Positions 6,516 to 6,809 of a stretch of DNA of 6,809 nt are shown here, in pieces. This stretch comes from an uncultured Oscillospiraceae bacterium. GTDB taxonomy: Bacteria; Bacillota; Clostridia; Oscillospirales; Ruminococcaceae. The notes beneath the pieces are model-generated. The model made no database searches. It saw only the letters and a list, made by a program, of their open reading frames with translations, and had not been told where the DNA came from. Made by a program: the position numbers and the translations under genes. The stretch spans positions 1 through 6,809 of the forward strand of contig CAKSJL010000088.1 of NCBI GenBank assembly GCA_934463345.1. The letters run 5' to 3'. The first letter of the stretch is position 1; each line of letters opens with the position of its first letter.

Positions 6516-6548
6516 TGTGTTATAATAAAAGTATTCCAATTAAAAATG

Positions 6549-6585
6549 AACTGCCCCATATTTTGATACAAAATATGGGGCAGTT
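6549..6585 (-). terminator. Terminator of tRNA-Gln
   Basis: A perfect 17-bp inverted repeat (6549-6565 and 6569-6585) with a 3-nt loop starts one base after the encoded CCA of tRNA-Gln. On the minus strand it is followed by CATTTTTAATT, a short U-tract. Position and direction fit a Rho-independent terminator. The outer sequence TGAACTGCCCC also resembles the neighbouring IS ends, so an origin as a small palindromic element is possible. Confidence 0.7.
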
Positions 6586-6586
6586 A

Positions 6587-6662
6587 TGGTTGGGATAGGT
6601 GGATTCGAACCACCGGAATGACGGAGTCAAAGTCCGCTGCCTTACCACTTGGCTATATCCCA
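6587..6662 (-). tRNA. tRNA-Gln (anticodon TTG)
   Basis: The minus strand folds as a complete cloverleaf: acceptor TGGGATA with TATCCCA, a 3-bp D stem (GCC/GGC) with an AAGTGGTAA loop, anticodon arm GCGGA-CTTTGAC-TCCGT giving TTG, and T arm GGTGG-TTCGAAT-CCACC. The discriminator is A and CCA is encoded (6587-6589). The D-loop and anticodon arm match bacterial tRNA-Gln closely. The variable region reads CATTCC, six nucleotides, one more than usual. It has its own promoter upstream and a hairpin terminator immediately downstream, so it appears to be a single-gene transcript. Confidence 0.96.
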
Positions 6663-6677
6663 ATATACAGCCTTATT

Positions 6678-6706
6678 ATTATATCATATTTTATAGAAAT
6701 TTACAA
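6678..6706 (-). promoter_or_regulatory. Promoter of tRNA-Gln
   Basis: Minus strand: -35 TTGTAA (6701-6706, 4 of 6), a 17-nt spacer and a perfect -10 TATAAT (6678-6683). The predicted start is about 8-10 nt before the mature 5' end of the tRNA, a short leader as expected. Confidence 0.7.
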
Positions 6707-6782
6707 GGAAAAATACAAAATTTTCGTATTTAACTTTAAAATTGCAAGTAACTGTAATGTAAAGAAAGGGACACCCTGAAAA
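6707..6782. other. Short AT-rich spacer between the tRNA promoter and the IS end
   Basis: No gene is visible. The only structure is a small AT-rich palindrome, AAATAC...GTATTT (about 6711-6731), upstream of the tRNA -35 box. Confidence 0.4.
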
Positions 6783-6809
6783 TGAACTGACCCCAAAAAG
6801 TTAGACAAA
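6783..6809. mobile_element. Terminal inverted repeat of an IS3-family element, cut by the right edge
   Basis: TGAACTGACCCC followed by an A-run and GTTAGACAAA is the kind of end carried by IS150-group IS3 elements in Firmicutes. The element would extend rightwards beyond the window. Which end (left or right) it is cannot be told, because no transposase coding sequence is visible. It lies about 120 bp upstream of the tRNA-Gln gene and 77 bp beyond its -35 box. Confidence 0.55.

Noticed and set aside
1..6809. CRISPR array, riboswitch, phage or defence system
   Set aside because: No regularly spaced repeats, no recognisable aptamer in the leaders, and no gene families linked with phage or defence are present.

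Overview
The window is about 6.8 kb of AT-rich chromosome. The gene content, the good AGGAGG-type ribosome binding sites and the sigma-A-like promoters point to a low-GC Gram-positive bacterium of the class Clostridia. A Ruminococcus/Oscillospiraceae-like gut or rumen organism is my best guess, but no marker gene in the window fixes the genus.

Layout, left to right. (1) At the extreme left a consensus promoter and a GGAGG site on the minus strand point out of the window, so a gene probably begins at or just past base 1. (2) 89-1102, minus: a FliB-family (flagellin lysine-N-methylase-like) cysteine-rich protein with its own promoter. (3) 1103-1406: a gap holding that promoter, a possible 26-30 residue micro-ORF on the minus strand, and a strong extended -10 promoter on the plus strand that faces head-on into the next gene. 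(4) 1407-1802, minus: a small four-helix membrane protein of the 'putative ABC transporter permease' (CmpB-type) family, most likely started at TTG. (5) 1803-2051: a divergent intergenic region with overlapping candidate promoters. (6) 2052-5876, plus: a two-gene operon, malQ (4-alpha-glucanotransferase, GH77) followed after 12 nt by glgP (glycogen/maltodextrin phosphorylase, GT35). (7) A hairpin terminator shared with the convergent DUF2325 gene at 5980-6267, minus, which has a near-perfect promoter. (8) 6349-6586: an accessory-looking strip with a transposase C-terminal relic, an IS-end-like sequence and a 17-bp perfect hairpin. (9) 6587-6662, minus: tRNA-Gln(TTG) with encoded CCA and its own promoter. 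(10) The last 27 bases look like the terminal inverted repeat of an IS3-type insertion sequence that continues off the right edge.

Functionally the centre is alpha-glucan catabolism. GlgP removes glucose-1-phosphate units from glycogen or maltodextrin ends, and MalQ rebuilds short maltodextrins into longer acceptors that GlgP can use. The other genes have no evident link to this pathway. I see no new multi-gene system here. The points most worth a second look are the head-on promoter at 1366-1395, the micro-ORF at 1223-1315, and the cluster of IS-end-like motifs around the tRNA-Gln gene.
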